Assembly: GCA_041655035.1 (NCBI GenBank)
Contig: JBAZCN010000134.1
Span: 1 to 9,151, forward strand
From: NAT127 sp041655035
Lineage (GTDB): Bacteria; Pseudomonadota; Gammaproteobacteria; Pseudomonadales; Porticoccaceae
Length of the DNA stretch: 9,151 nt
Reading direction: 5' to 3'
Shown piece by piece: positions 1 to 7,295 of this stretch. Position 1 is the stretch's first letter, and the number at the start of each line of letters is the position of its first letter. Below the pieces are notes generated by a model. It worked only from the letters and a program-made list of their open reading frames with translations. It was not told the DNA's origin and ran no database searches. A program made the translations under genes and the position numbers.

Positions 1-1
1 C

Positions 2-154
2 ATCACCGCCGCGGCACCGGAGACCCTCGAGCTTTATCGGTCGCTGGGAAAGGCCACCCTCGATCTTGCCAGCCGTGGCGGGAAATTGGCGCCCTCGCAG
101 GCCTGTGAACTCGCCGCCGTGCTGGCGGCAAGCAACGGCATCCAGGATAACTAA
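2..154 (+). CDS. C-terminal end of an unidentified protein (partial)
   Basis: Only the last 50 codons are in the window; the gene starts to the left of it. The frame is open from base 2 and ends with TAA at 152-154. The peptide begins ITAAAPETLELY and ends NGIQDN; it is Ala/Leu-rich with helical character (LGKATLDLASRGG, ACELAAVLAAS), and every codon position looks like GC-rich coding sequence. I do not recognise the family and assign no function. The gene converges with the minus-strand gene that ends at 217. The opposite-strand ORF over the same bases has a Pro/Arg-rich composition typical of a shadow. Confidence 0.5.
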   Translation: MTAAAPETLELYRSLGKATLDLASRGGKLAPSQACELAAVLAASNGIQDN

Positions 155-216
155 GCCGGGGTTGACGCTCCAGGCAGAAAAACCTCGACAAGCAACACAC
201 CAGCGAATGCCGGCAA

Positions 217-444
217 TCAGGCTCTGACCCTTTTTTTATTCATAAACTTCAGTCGCATCAGTAGATATCTTTCCCAAAACAATAGGCATCCAGAAAAAAT
301 ACAAATAAGCGTCTTGTCATCAACACCCAGCGCAACCCAGGAGAAAATAACGGCTGCAAGGATAGAAATAAAAAAGTTAGCTTTATAGCTTTTAAAGAAA
401 ACGGAATTAAGCTCTATCTCAAGAAGACGATCTAAAAAAGACAT
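217..444 (-). CDS. small two-helix inner-membrane protein
   Basis: A 75-residue protein starting MSFLDRLLEIEL. Hydrophobic segments at about residues 23-40 and 44-62 are separated by a short VDDK turn, and the tail is basic (MNKKRVRA), so it is predicted to span the inner membrane twice with a cytoplasmic C-terminus. I chose the ATG at 444 over the in-frame ATG at 495 because GGGG lies 8 bases upstream of it and the extra 17 residues look unstructured. The stretch is clearly AT-richer than the flanking genes, with Lys, Ile and Phe codons, which suggests acquisition by transfer. Small membrane proteins of this build beside peptide-export genes are often bacteriocin immunity proteins, and a HlyD-type stub lies about 440 bases upstream. 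That role is speculation; no family was recognised. Confidence 0.5.
   Translation of the reverse strand: MSFLDRLLEIELNSVFFKSYKANFFISILAAVIFSWVALGVDDKTLICIFSGCLLFWERYLLMRLKFMNKKRVRA
218..237 (+). terminator. possible weak terminator for the left-edge gene
   Basis: A very short hairpin, TCAG-GCT-CTGA (218-228), is followed by CCC and a run of seven T (231-237). The T-run is convincing but the stem has only four base pairs, so this is a weak call. It lies 63 bases after the stop of the plus-strand gene and overlaps the end of the convergent minus-strand gene. Confidence 0.22.
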
Positions 445-500
445 AAATACCCCAAAGATTTGCAAATTTTCAAGACTCACCGAATTGGACAACAAACCGC

Positions 501-728
501 CTACCCACAGTCGAAAGGCCGGCTGCAGAACTCGCGGCGCCAGCCGCCATGACTAGAGCCTCGGACAACACCAGCAACTGTAGGGCTGATGTTCGTGGTT
601 ACTCGCAATGGGCTCCCGTTGCCTAGCCGTCGCCGATTGCGATAAATAGGAGGTGGGAAGCCATCCCTCGTTAGAATCAGTGAAACCGACTTTCCTTTGG
701 CAAATAGATGTCTTATAGAAGATTTCAT
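501..728 (-). CDS. doubtful small hypothetical ORF
   Basis: An open frame of 75 codons starting MKSSIRHLFAKG at 728, with GAGAGG four bases upstream of the ATG; an in-frame ATG at 788 would give 95 residues. The first third has AT-rich, protein-like codon use (SVSLILTRDG). The rest, from about GFPPPIYRNRRR onward, is Arg/Gly/Ser-rich and overlaps a GC-rich block (about 480-660), and looks like read-through of non-coding DNA. No domain, signal peptide or membrane segment is visible. It may be a remnant joined to unrelated sequence. It lies between the HlyD-type stub and the small membrane protein, in the same direction as both. Confidence 0.22.
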   Translation of the reverse strand: MKSSIRHLFAKGKSVSLILTRDGFPPPIYRNRRRLGNGSPLRVTTNISPTVAGVVRGSSHGGWRREFCSRPFDCG

Positions 729-768
729 ATGTCCTCTCAATAAGGTGCCTTTCTCCAAGATTGTAATT

Positions 769-1032
769 TCAACAATATGCGTTCCCATTCCTTGCAGGCT
801 GCTCGGCCGAAGCTGGCAGTGGCGCTGAAGCGGATGCCGCTCCCTTGAGCTTCAGCTGTTCCAGCAGCTCTTCCTCCCAGGTATCAATGAAAGCCACCGC
901 CAGAAGGGCGGCGACGCTGTGGCTCCAGGGTTGGTGGATCAGGATGCCGCCGAGGTGTCGGGAACGCTGGGAAGCGAGGACCTCGGGGCGAAACAAAGGC
1001 GGGATGCCTCCATCCATAAGGTATTGTTCCAT
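769..1032 (-). pseudogene. truncated HlyD/CvaA-type membrane fusion protein (N-terminal stub)
   Basis: Read from the ATG at 1032, the first 49 residues (1032 to about 886) match the N-terminus of HlyD/CvaA-type membrane fusion proteins of peptide-exporting ABC systems. The diagnostic block is PPLFRPEVLASQ, followed by LGGILIHQPWS and a hydrophobic start of the membrane helix (VAALLAVAFI). In intact members this helix continues into a long periplasmic lipoyl/coiled-coil domain, for a total of roughly 400 residues. Here the frame switches to an unrelated 38-residue tail (DTWEEELLEQLKLKG, then an Ala/Pro-rich linker) and stops at 769. About 90 percent of the protein is therefore missing. The junction near 886 looks like an internal deletion or recombination point. 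No strong ribosome binding site precedes 1032. An intact protein would have linked an inner-membrane ABC exporter to an outer-membrane channel; no such partner is in the window. Confidence 0.55.
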
Positions 1033-1384
1033 CCGTAGAAGAAAGATTGGCGCGAAACGCGTAACCGGCTTATTAGATGACAGCAGCAATGCAAATGTCA
1101 ACGATATCGATTATCGGATCGGTGATCCACTCTCGACCGCCAAACCCGGCAATGCTAATCTTGGCTGCAGTGGCGTACCCTTGTGGTTGATCGATGTGTG
1201 CGGCGACAATCACTCGATCGGACGCGCGGTTTCTTTTTCAACCACCAGGTTCGGTTATCGAGTCCGACCGGTGCCGCCTGCCACCTCAGCCTGTTTCCAG
1301 ATGGCTGAAAACCGGCGCCGGCCATGCTTGCAACCGCCGAATCCTGTATGCTTTCACCACCGTTTTCCAGTAGTTGCAGGTCCC
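1033..1384. other. intergenic region without a supported gene
   Basis: This 352-bp gap separates the minus-strand HlyD-type stub from the plus-strand gene at 1385. It holds a perfect 10-bp palindrome, CCGGCGCCGG (1312-1321), and a cluster of CGAT/GATC-type motifs between about 1100 and 1235. I found no convincing sigma-70 or sigma-54 promoter. A TTGCAA at 1328 and a TATGCT at 1347 are only 13 bp apart, too close to work as a pair. A plus-strand frame stays open through the region in phase with the next gene, but its Cys/Ser/Arg/Pro-rich translation does not look like protein. Confidence 0.5.
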
Positions 1385-2797
1385 ATGCCCGATCGCAAAA
1401 CCAAACTCTCCACCGAACAGAAAGCGCTCGAAATCAACCTCGACGAGCAGAAATACGGCACCATCGTGGAAATTGGCGCCGGACAGGAAGTCGCGCGGCA
1501 GTTTTTCAGTGCCGGTGCGGCGGCGGGGACCATCGCCAAGACGTCCTCGGCCTATGACATGCGGATCAGCGACGCCATCTACGGCAAGACCGAACGCTAT
1601 GTCAGCCTTGAGCGGGTGCGGCAGATGATGGATCACGAATTCGATCTGCTGATCGAACGCCTCGCCCAGCGGCGCTCCCGCAACACCACCTACTTCACCT
1701 ACGCCGCCACCGTTACCGCCAAAAGCTACAAGCAGACCAGCGAATGCCATGGCTGGATCGGGCTCAAGCTGCAAATGTATCCGGGGGCGCCGGCGAGCGA
1801 GATCGTGCTCCATGTACGGATGATGGATGACACCAACACGCTGCAATCCGAGGCGCTCGGCATCCTCGGGGTGAATCTGATCTACGGAGCATTTTATTCC
1901 GCCCTCAAGCCCAAGGCGCTGATCGAAAGCCTGCTCGACAATCTCGAGCAGGACCGCATCGAAGTGGACCTCATCAATTTTTCCGGCCCCTACTTCGAGG
2001 AAGTGGATAACCGCCTGATGAACCTCCACCTGGTGCGCAGCTGGTGCTGCCGGGCGGTGATGTTCGACGTCACCAATAACCCGGTGGTGCCCGCCACCGA
2101 ACTGCGCAAGAAAAATACGCTGGTGTTGCGCGGTTCGTTCCGCCCGCCCACCGTAGTGCACGTCGACATGATGGAAGGCGCGCTCAAGCAGTTCATCGAG
2201 GAAGAAGGCATCACCCGCGACAACGTCACCGCCCTCGCCGAGATCACCATGGCGGACCTGGCCGACGACAAGGAGCAGGCCGACCAGGAGTTTCTCACCC
2301 GCGTCGATCTGCTCACCGCCCTCGGCTACAACGTGCTGGTCTCCGATTACCTGCGGTTTTTCCGTTTGCGTTCATGGATTCGCCGCTATACCCGCAACAG
2401 TATCGGTATCGTGCTCAGTGTGCTGGACTTCAACCAACTCTTCGATCCGCGTTTCTACGAGGGCCTCGAAGGCGGCATCCTCGAAGCGCTGGGCAAGCTG
2501 TTTTCCGACAATACCTATGTCTATGTCTACCCGGCCAAGGTTGGCGACCGGCTGATCTCCCTCGACAATGTCGAAGTCCCCGCCAACCTCACCCACCTGC
2601 TCAGACATTTGGTGGTCAACGATGCCATGGTGCCGGCCAGTTACTACCGCGAGGAGAATCTCCACATCGTTCCCGCCGAGGTACTCAAGCAGATCGCCAG
2701 CGGCAAGCCCGGCTGGGAGAACGGCCTCCCCGACGTTGTCGCACAACACATCAAGACACAGAAACTCTACGGTTTCCGGGGCGACACCTCGGGCTGA
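1385..2797 (+). CDS. conserved protein of unknown function, 470 residues
   Basis: A full-length soluble protein with no signal peptide or membrane helix. I recognise the family from its conserved blocks: YGTIVEIGAGQEVARQFF (24-41), GTIAKTSSAYDM (48-59), ERYV (70-73), ECHGWIGLK (120-128), QSEALGILGVNLIYGAF (154-170), DNLEQDRIEVD (185-195), VLRGSFRP (247-254), LLTALGYNVLVSDY (309-322) and LEGGILEALGKLF (361-373). Members occur in many bacteria and, as I recall, carry unreliable names such as nicotinate-nucleotide adenylyltransferase or TonB-dependent receptor. Nothing here resembles the nucleotidyltransferase H-x-G-H site or a TonB barrel, so neither name is used. The ATG at 1385 is chosen because the family begins a few residues before the KALEINLD block and GCAGG lies 4 bases upstream; the frame stays open to 845, but that extension is not protein-like. 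It converges with the oxidoreductase gene, with a 12-bp gap. Confidence 0.85.
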   Translation: MPDRKTKLSTEQKALEINLDEQKYGTIVEIGAGQEVARQFFSAGAAAGTIAKTSSAYDMRISDAIYGKTERYVSLERVRQMMDHEFDLLIERLAQRRSRNTTYFTYAATVTAKSYKQTSECHGWIGLKLQMYPGAPASEIVLHVRMMDDTNTLQSEALGILGVNLIYGAFYSALKPKALIESLLDNLEQDRIEVDLINFSGPYFEEVDNRLMNLHLVRSWCCRAVMFDVTNNPVVPATELRKKNTLVLRGSFRPPTVVHVDMMEGALKQFIEEEGITRDNVTALAEITMADLADDKEQADQEFLTRVDLLTALGYNVLVSDYLRFFRLRSWIRRYTRNSIGIVLSVLDFNQLFDPRFYEGLEGGILEALGKLFSDNTYVYVYPAKVGDRLISLDNVEVPANLTHLLRHLVVNDAMVPASYYREENLHIVPAEVLKQIASGKPGWENGLPDVVAQHIKTQKLYGFRGDTSG

Positions 2798-2809
2798 TGC
2801 CCTCCCCTG

Positions 2810-3847
2810 CTACAGCAGGCAATCCGCCAGTAGTGGCAATACCTCGGGCTGGTCGGTGGCGATGATCAGGGTGGTGACCTCGCCCCGCCTGCCGGCGTCG
2901 CGCCAGGCCTGTGCCCGCTGGCGAATCCGCCGCTCAGGCCCGACCAGGGATATTTCATCCACCAGCTCATCGGGTACCGCCGCCGCAGCGGCCGCTTTGT
3001 CACCCGCCAGGAAATGGTCCTGGATAGCCCGTGCGGCCTGGCCAAAGCCCAGACGGCCGGTGTAATCGTTGTAGAAGTTCTTGTCCCGCGCGCCCATGCC
3101 GCCGATATAGAGGGCAAGCTGCTCCTTGATCCGCAACCGGCAGGTCGCCAGATCGTCGCCCATCACCACCCGCACCAGCGGCGCCACATCGAAATCTGCG
3201 AGGGTCCGCCCGCTTCTGGCCAGGCCCTTGTCGAGGCTTTCCGCCAGCACGCCAAACCGCTCGGGGCTCTGCCAGATGGGAAACACGCCGTCGGCGAACT
3301 CGGCGGCGGCAGCGAGCCCGGCCGGGGTGATCGCCGCGCTGTAAATGGGGATGTCGGGAGCGGCGCCGAGAATCGATTTCAGGGGTTTGCCGAGGCCGGT
3401 GGCGCCGGGGCCGGTCGCCGGCAAGTGGTAGATCTCGCCGTCGAAAGTGACCGGTGCTTCGCGGGCCATGATTCGCCGCATGATGGTGGTGTATTCCCGA
3501 AAACGGGTGACCGGCTTGCCGTAGGGTACGCCGTGCCAGCCTTCCACCACCTGGGGGCCGGAAGCTCCGAGACCGGCGATAAAGCGGCCGCCGGACAGCT
3601 GGTGCAGGCTCATGGCGGTCATCGCCGCCAGCGCCGGCGTACGGGCCGGGATCTGCATCACACAGGTGCCGACACGGATCCTTTCGGTTCGCGCCAGCAG
3701 CCAGGTGGCCGAGGTGACGGCATCGGAACCGTAGGCCTCGGACACCCATACCGAATCGAAACCCAGCGCCTCGGCCCTATGTACCAGGGCCAGGGGCATC
3801 TCGACCCGTTTGCCGTCGTAGGCGAGCATCAATCCCAGTCGCAACAT
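2810..3847 (-). CDS. LLM-class (luciferase-like) flavin/F420-dependent oxidoreductase
   Basis: A 345-residue TIM-barrel oxidoreductase of the luciferase-like monooxygenase (LLM) superfamily, probably using F420H2 or reduced FMN; the substrate is not deducible. Visible family blocks are LGLMLAY at the first strand (4-10), AEALGFDSVWVSEAYGSDAVT (25-45), ARTERIRVGTCVMQIPARTP (52-71), the glycine motif LSGGRFIAGLGASGPQVVEGWHG (84-106) and FREYTTIMRRI (116-126). These resemble the TIGR F420-type LLM groups rather than bacterial luciferase LuxA. The length is typical. I chose the ATG at 3847, not the in-frame ATG at 3880, because GGAG lies 7 bases upstream and the family begins directly with the first beta-strand. 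It follows glrR on the same strand after 77 bp with no clear terminator, so co-transcription is possible but not shown. The C-terminal half carries an Ala-rich run (285-290). Confidence 0.88.
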   Translation of the reverse strand: MLRLGLMLAYDGKRVEMPLALVHRAEALGFDSVWVSEAYGSDAVTSATWLLARTERIRVGTCVMQIPARTPALAAMTAMSLHQLSGGRFIAGLGASGPQVVEGWHGVPYGKPVTRFREYTTIMRRIMAREAPVTFDGEIYHLPATGPGATGLGKPLKSILGAAPDIPIYSAAITPAGLAAAAEFADGVFPIWQSPERFGVLAESLDKGLARSGRTLADFDVAPLVRVVMGDDLATCRLRIKEQLALYIGGMGARDKNFYNDYTGRLGFGQAARAIQDHFLAGDKAAAAAAVPDELVDEISLVGPERRIRQRAQAWRDAGRRGEVTTLIIATDQPEVLPLLADCLL

Positions 3848-3924
3848 TATTTTTCTCCGCTGTATGCCGGCTTTCGGCAAGATCCGATCATAGCGAGCAG
3901 GGCCTCATCGGGACGAACGGGCTA

Positions 3925-5304
3925 TCAGCCTTCGCCTTCAACGCCCTCGCGATCATTCTCCGCACCACCATTGCGGTATTGAACGGCGTTCAACTGATGG
4001 CGCTTCACCAGTTTATGGAAGTCGGACCGATTGCGTCCGGCCAGTTCGGCCGCGAGGGTCATGTTGCCATTGGTGGCGGCGAGCAACTGGGCCAGGTAAT
4101 CGCGCTCAAAACCCTTTTTGGCGTCGCTGAGGGATGGAATCTTCACCGGCGCCTCCCCTGGCAGCGCCTGCTGGGCCAGGGTCGCGGAAACTACCGGCGC
4201 GCCGCTGAGGGCAAAGAGCCGCTCCATGACGTTTTCCAACTGTCGGATATTGCCCGGCCAGTCATAGCCGAGCAGCAGGCCGAGGGCTTCCGGAGCCAGG
4301 GATTTCTCCGGCTTGCCGGTACGTCGGGCGATTTTGGCGAGGAAGTGGTCCACCAGCAGGGGAATATCTTCCAGTCGCTCGCGCAACGGCGGCAGCGCGA
4401 TGTTGACGACGTTGAGCCGGTAGTAGAGGTCCTCGCGAAAGCGTTTCTCAGCGATCGCCGTCTCCAGGTCGATGTGGGTAGCCGAGATGATTCGCACATC
4501 GATCGGGATATCCACCCTGCCCCCCACCGGGCGCAGTATGCTTTCCTGCAACACCCGCAGCAGCTTGGCCTGGAGCGCATAGGGCATGTCGCCGATCTCA
4601 TCCAGCAACACGGTGCCGCCATCGGCGGTACTGAACAGCCCTTCGCGGTCCTGGTTGGCGCCGGTGAAGGCGCCTTTTACATAGCCGAATAATTCCGACT
4701 CCAGGAGTTCGTGGGGAATGGCGCTGCAGTTGATGGCGACAAAGGGTTTGTCGGCCCGCGGGCTGTGGCGATGAATACTGTCCGCCAGCAACTCCTTGCC
4801 CGTGCCGCTTTCACCGGTGATGAGGATGTTGACGTCGCTGTCGGCGTATAGCCGGGCCTGTTCCAGCAGGCGATACATTCTGCCACTGCGGGTCAACAGC
4901 CTGGTATCCCCTGTCGCTGCCGGCTCATCGGTGGGGCAATGGAGCGCCAGGGCATTGCTGAGGGTACTGAACAGTTCGTCCTTGTCCACCGGCTTGGTGA
5001 GGAAGGCGAATACGCCTTCGCGGGTGGCGTCCACCGCATCGCGGATGGTGCCGTGAGCCGTGAGCAATATCACCGGCAGCCCCGGCCAGCGCTCCTGAGC
5101 GCGGGCAAACAGCGCCATGCCATCCATCGGCTCCATTCTCAGATCGCTGACCAGGACATGCACCTTGTGCCTTTCGAGGACTTCCAGCGCCTCCGCGCCG
5201 GAGCGGGCCGACAGCGTCCGGTAGCCATAGGCGGTGAGGCGCATGCCCAGCAGTTGAAGCATACCGGGGTCGTCGTCGACCACCAGAATCAACGGTTCGG
5301 TCAT
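3925..5304 (-). CDS. glrR: sigma-54-dependent response regulator GlrR (QseF)
   Basis: A 459-residue bacterial enhancer-binding protein that, when phosphorylated by GlrK, activates RNA polymerase carrying sigma-54. The receiver domain (about 1-120) has the acidic pocket D10-D12, phospho-acceptor D54 in VSDLRM, T82 and K104 in LTKPVDKD. The AAA+ domain (about 135-370) has Walker A GESGTGKE (164-171), the sigma-54 contact loop GAFTGA (211-216) and Walker B in GGTVLLDEIGDM (229-240). The C-terminus has a Fis-type helix-turn-helix (GNMTLAAELAGRNRSDFHKLVKRH). The match to E. coli GlrR runs along the whole protein, including GVFAFLTKPVDKDEL and the AGRNRSDFHKL helix, and all catalytic residues are present. 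Its ATG overlaps the qseG stop as ATGA (5301-5304), so translation is probably coupled. The tail after residue 445 is acidic and Gly-rich (GGAENDREGVEGEG), unlike the E. coli protein. Likely targets lie next door: see the palindromes at 7296-7378. Confidence 0.93.
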   Translation of the reverse strand: MTEPLILVVDDDPGMLQLLGMRLTAYGYRTLSARSGAEALEVLERHKVHVLVSDLRMEPMDGMALFARAQERWPGLPVILLTAHGTIRDAVDATREGVFAFLTKPVDKDELFSTLSNALALHCPTDEPAATGDTRLLTRSGRMYRLLEQARLYADSDVNILITGESGTGKELLADSIHRHSPRADKPFVAINCSAIPHELLESELFGYVKGAFTGANQDREGLFSTADGGTVLLDEIGDMPYALQAKLLRVLQESILRPVGGRVDIPIDVRIISATHIDLETAIAEKRFREDLYYRLNVVNIALPPLRERLEDIPLLVDHFLAKIARRTGKPEKSLAPEALGLLLGYDWPGNIRQLENVMERLFALSGAPVVSATLAQQALPGEAPVKIPSLSDAKKGFERDYLAQLLAATNGNMTLAAELAGRNRSDFHKLVKRHQLNAVQYRNGGAENDREGVEGEG

Positions 5305-5810
5305 GGCGCCACCCGGTTGGGAGTGAGACTGTTCATGTCCGCTTCGATTTCACGTATGCCATTGATCGTAGCTTCGAGCTGCGCCGCCAGATCACTGTTT
5401 TTCTCTTCGAGCAGCCGGTAGCTGCGGGCGTGATCGCGCAGCAACGCCACCAGGGCGCGCTCCCCGTCGCTCCAGTGACGATCGTCGCCGAGATCGTTCA
5501 ACGCCTCGCGCAACAGACCGGGGGTATGCTCCGGATGACAGCTGGCCAACAGCACCCGCTGCAGTTTATGGTCGCGGTCGGAGCCGGCCTCGAGGGCGGT
5601 CTCCATCAGGCGGGCGCGCTGCTCCACCATCGGCAGCGCGCACAACAGCTGGCGGGTCACCAGCCAGTACTCGCTGTCGTTTCGCGGCGCTGGAGCAACC
5701 GGATCAGCGGCTTCGTCACTGGCGACTTCAGCACTGGCGGGCACGGCTGGCGGCAGTTGCTGGCAACCCACCGTCAGCAGGCCGGCCAGGGCGATGGCCA
5801 ATGTTCTCAT
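5301..5810 (-). CDS. qseG: QseG-like outer-membrane lipoprotein
   Basis: A 169-residue lipoprotein between glrK and glrR, the position held by qseG in enterobacteria, where QseG interacts with the GlrK (QseE) sensor. The signal peptide is short (MRTLAIALAGLLTVGC) with lipobox TVGC and lipidated Cys16. Gln17 at +2 means no Asp retention signal, so outer-membrane sorting is expected. A Pro/Ala/Asp-rich linker (about 17-42) is followed by a mostly helical domain with Cys57 and Cys91, which could pair as a disulfide in the periplasm. The C-terminal part (about 118-160) looks like a coiled coil (LLRDHARSYRLLEEKNSDLAAQLEA). The start has AGAGGA 6 bases upstream. Its ATG overlaps the glrK stop (ATGA, 5807-5810) and its stop overlaps the glrR start in the same way. 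Sequence similarity within this family is low, so the name rests on context plus architecture. Confidence 0.82.
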   Translation of the reverse strand: MRTLAIALAGLLTVGCQQLPPAVPASAEVASDEAADPVAPAPRNDSEYWLVTRQLLCALPMVEQRARLMETALEAGSDRDHKLQRVLLASCHPEHTPGLLREALNDLGDDRHWSDGERALVALLRDHARSYRLLEEKNSDLAAQLEATINGIREIEADMNSLTPNRVAP

Positions 5811-7249
5811 GTCGATTCCTCTAGGTCGTAGAAGGGTAAAGTCAGGCGAAATGTCGCGCCCATGCCGGGTGCCGACTCCACGTCGATCTTGCCGCCCAGC
5901 AGCTTCACCGATTCATGAACGATGGCAAGGCCGATGCCGTTGCGCGGCGCAGTGTCCAGTCGCCCCCTCAGCCCTTTGTAAAAAGGCGTGAAGATATGCT
6001 CGAACTCATCGGCATCGATACCCGGCCCCCGGTCGATAACGGCCAGCAGCCAGTGGTCGCCCTCCACTGCCCAGGTCACCGTGATCTCACCTGGGCTGGC
6101 GCTGAAGTAAAAGGCGTTGCCCACCAGATTCTTGAGAATCATCTCCAGCAACCGCGCATCGCTGGCCACCCGGGGCGGGTCGCCGACGATGTGCCAGTGG
6201 ACGATCTTGCCGGGAGCGGCCGTTTCGAGACCGCTGCGGATGCTTTCACACAGCGAGCGGATGTCCACAGGCATCAGATGAGTCATCATGCCGTGGGATA
6301 CGGCATTGTAGTTCAGCATTTGCTGGATAAGTTCTTCCAGGTTGCGGGCATTGCTCCTCAGGATACCGAGCACCGCCGACTGTTCACCATTGAGGTCGCC
6401 GGCAACCCCCTCCTGCAACAGGTTACCGGCCTCGATGATGGCGGCCAGGGGCGTTTTCAGTTCGTGGGTGACATGCTGGATGAAAGCCATCTTCTGCCGG
6501 TCTCCGGCCAGAACCTGCTGTCGCATCCACTCGAGGCTCTCGCCGAGGGCGACCAGATCCGCAGGGCCACCGACGTGGATCGGGGCATCCCATTGCTGGC
6601 GCCCCAGCCCCTTGATTGCCTGGCTCAGCCGCCAGATCGGCCGGGACACCATAAAGGTTCCGACGATCATCAGCAGGAAAGTGCCCGGCAGGGCCATCAG
6701 GGTGAACAGGAACAGCTGGTCGACGATCCGGTTGAAGTCCATCTCGCCCTTGCGCAGGGCGGCGCGACGATAACCGGCGGTGCGCTCGAGCAGCGCATCG
6801 GTGTGCTCCGTCAACAGCTGGATACGGGGAGACAGCTCCTCGGGGGTAATCAGGTCGGCGGCCATCAAACTCCCTACCTCCATCGCCATGGCGCGCATTT
6901 CCAGCAGGTGGCGGCGGTTGTCCGGCTCGGGCATCGCACCTTGCAATACTTCCACCATGCCGTCCATCGCTTGCGTTTTCTGGCGATAAAGTTCGAGAAA
7001 GCTGTCATCCCTCAGTAGCAGATACTGGCGCGCCGAGCGCACCAGATCGCGGGTATTCTCGCCAAGGGCGGCGGTGCGACTGATCAACTCGTCCATATCC
7101 TGGACCAGGCGGCGCTGGGCGCTGGTCTGATGCTGCAAGGCAATGGCCGCGTAACTGACGGCAACCAGAAGCGGGATAACCGCCAAAATCGTGGCTCCAG
7201 CCCATTGCTGCAACAGGGTCAGACGACCCAGTAGCGATGTCGGTTTCAA
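5807..7249 (-). CDS. glrK: sensor histidine kinase GlrK (QseE)
   Basis: A 480-residue inner-membrane kinase that phosphorylates GlrR. In order: TM1 (about 16-36), a periplasmic helical sensor domain (about 40-178), TM2 (about 179-201), HAMP (about 202-250), the dimerisation/phosphotransfer helix with His262 in THELKTPLA, and a HATPase domain with the N-box (LEMILKNLVGNAFYF), G1 (DRGPGID) and G2 (NGIGLAIV). The HELKTPLA block and the NLEELIQQMLNYN block closely resemble E. coli GlrK. The start is a judgement: no in-frame ATG lies near the N-terminus. I chose TTG at 7249 because AGGGAG lies 6 bases upstream and the protein then begins MKPTSLLGRLTLL, like E. coli GlrK. TTG at 7303 would give 498 residues, has no good ribosome binding site, and would lie inside the first regulatory palindrome. 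The stop overlaps the qseG start (ATGA). A rare start codon may keep kinase levels low. Confidence 0.92.
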   Translation of the reverse strand: MKPTSLLGRLTLLQQWAGATILAVIPLLVAVSYAAIALQHQTSAQRRLVQDMDELISRTAALGENTRDLVRSARQYLLLRDDSFLELYRQKTQAMDGMVEVLQGAMPEPDNRRHLLEMRAMAMEVGSLMAADLITPEELSPRIQLLTEHTDALLERTAGYRRAALRKGEMDFNRIVDQLFLFTLMALPGTFLLMIVGTFMVSRPIWRLSQAIKGLGRQQWDAPIHVGGPADLVALGESLEWMRQQVLAGDRQKMAFIQHVTHELKTPLAAIIEAGNLLQEGVAGDLNGEQSAVLGILRSNARNLEELIQQMLNYNAVSHGMMTHLMPVDIRSLCESIRSGLETAAPGKIVHWHIVGDPPRVASDARLLEMILKNLVGNAFYFSASPGEITVTWAVEGDHWLLAVIDRGPGIDADEFEHIFTPFYKGLRGRLDTAPRNGIGLAIVHESVKLLGGKIDVESAPGMGATFRLTLPFYDLEEST

Positions 7250-7295
7250 CAGGATCTCCCTTGCTGGTTGCGCCCATTGTGCCGAAAAACTCGGA

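Noticed and set aside
480..660. Integron attC-like site in the GC-rich patch (GTTGCCTAG and neighbouring repeats)
   Set aside because: No RYYYAAC/GTTRRRY core pair and no paired inner boxes could be found.
814..832. TGGCAG followed by GC as a sigma-54 promoter
   Set aside because: The -12 element lacks GC at the required spacing.
790..845. LAGCSAEAG lipobox-like peptide on the plus strand
   Set aside because: An in-frame stop lies a few codons upstream and there is no start codon or hydrophobic signal segment; it is chance coding opposite the Ala/Pro-rich tail of the HlyD stub.
1328..1352. TTGCAA/TATGCT as a promoter for the gene at 1385
   Set aside because: The boxes are only 13 bp apart and the TG before TATGCT is not at the extended -10 position.
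845..1384. In-frame 180-residue N-terminal extension of the plus-strand gene at 1385
   Set aside because: Its translation is Cys/Ser/Arg/Pro-rich with no domain, it overlaps the minus-strand HlyD signature, and the conserved family starts close to 1385.
1286..2161. Long minus-strand frame (291 codons) opposite the conserved gene
   Set aside because: His/Val/Gly-rich translation typical of an antisense shadow in GC-rich coding DNA; the plus-strand frame carries conserved blocks.
3014..3982. Long plus-strand frame (322 codons) opposite the oxidoreductase
   Set aside because: Gly/His/Gln-rich antisense shadow; the minus-strand LLM motifs are clear.
5915..7018. Plus-strand frame (367 codons) opposite glrK
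   Set aside because: Antisense shadow of a kinase with complete H, N, G1 and G2 boxes.
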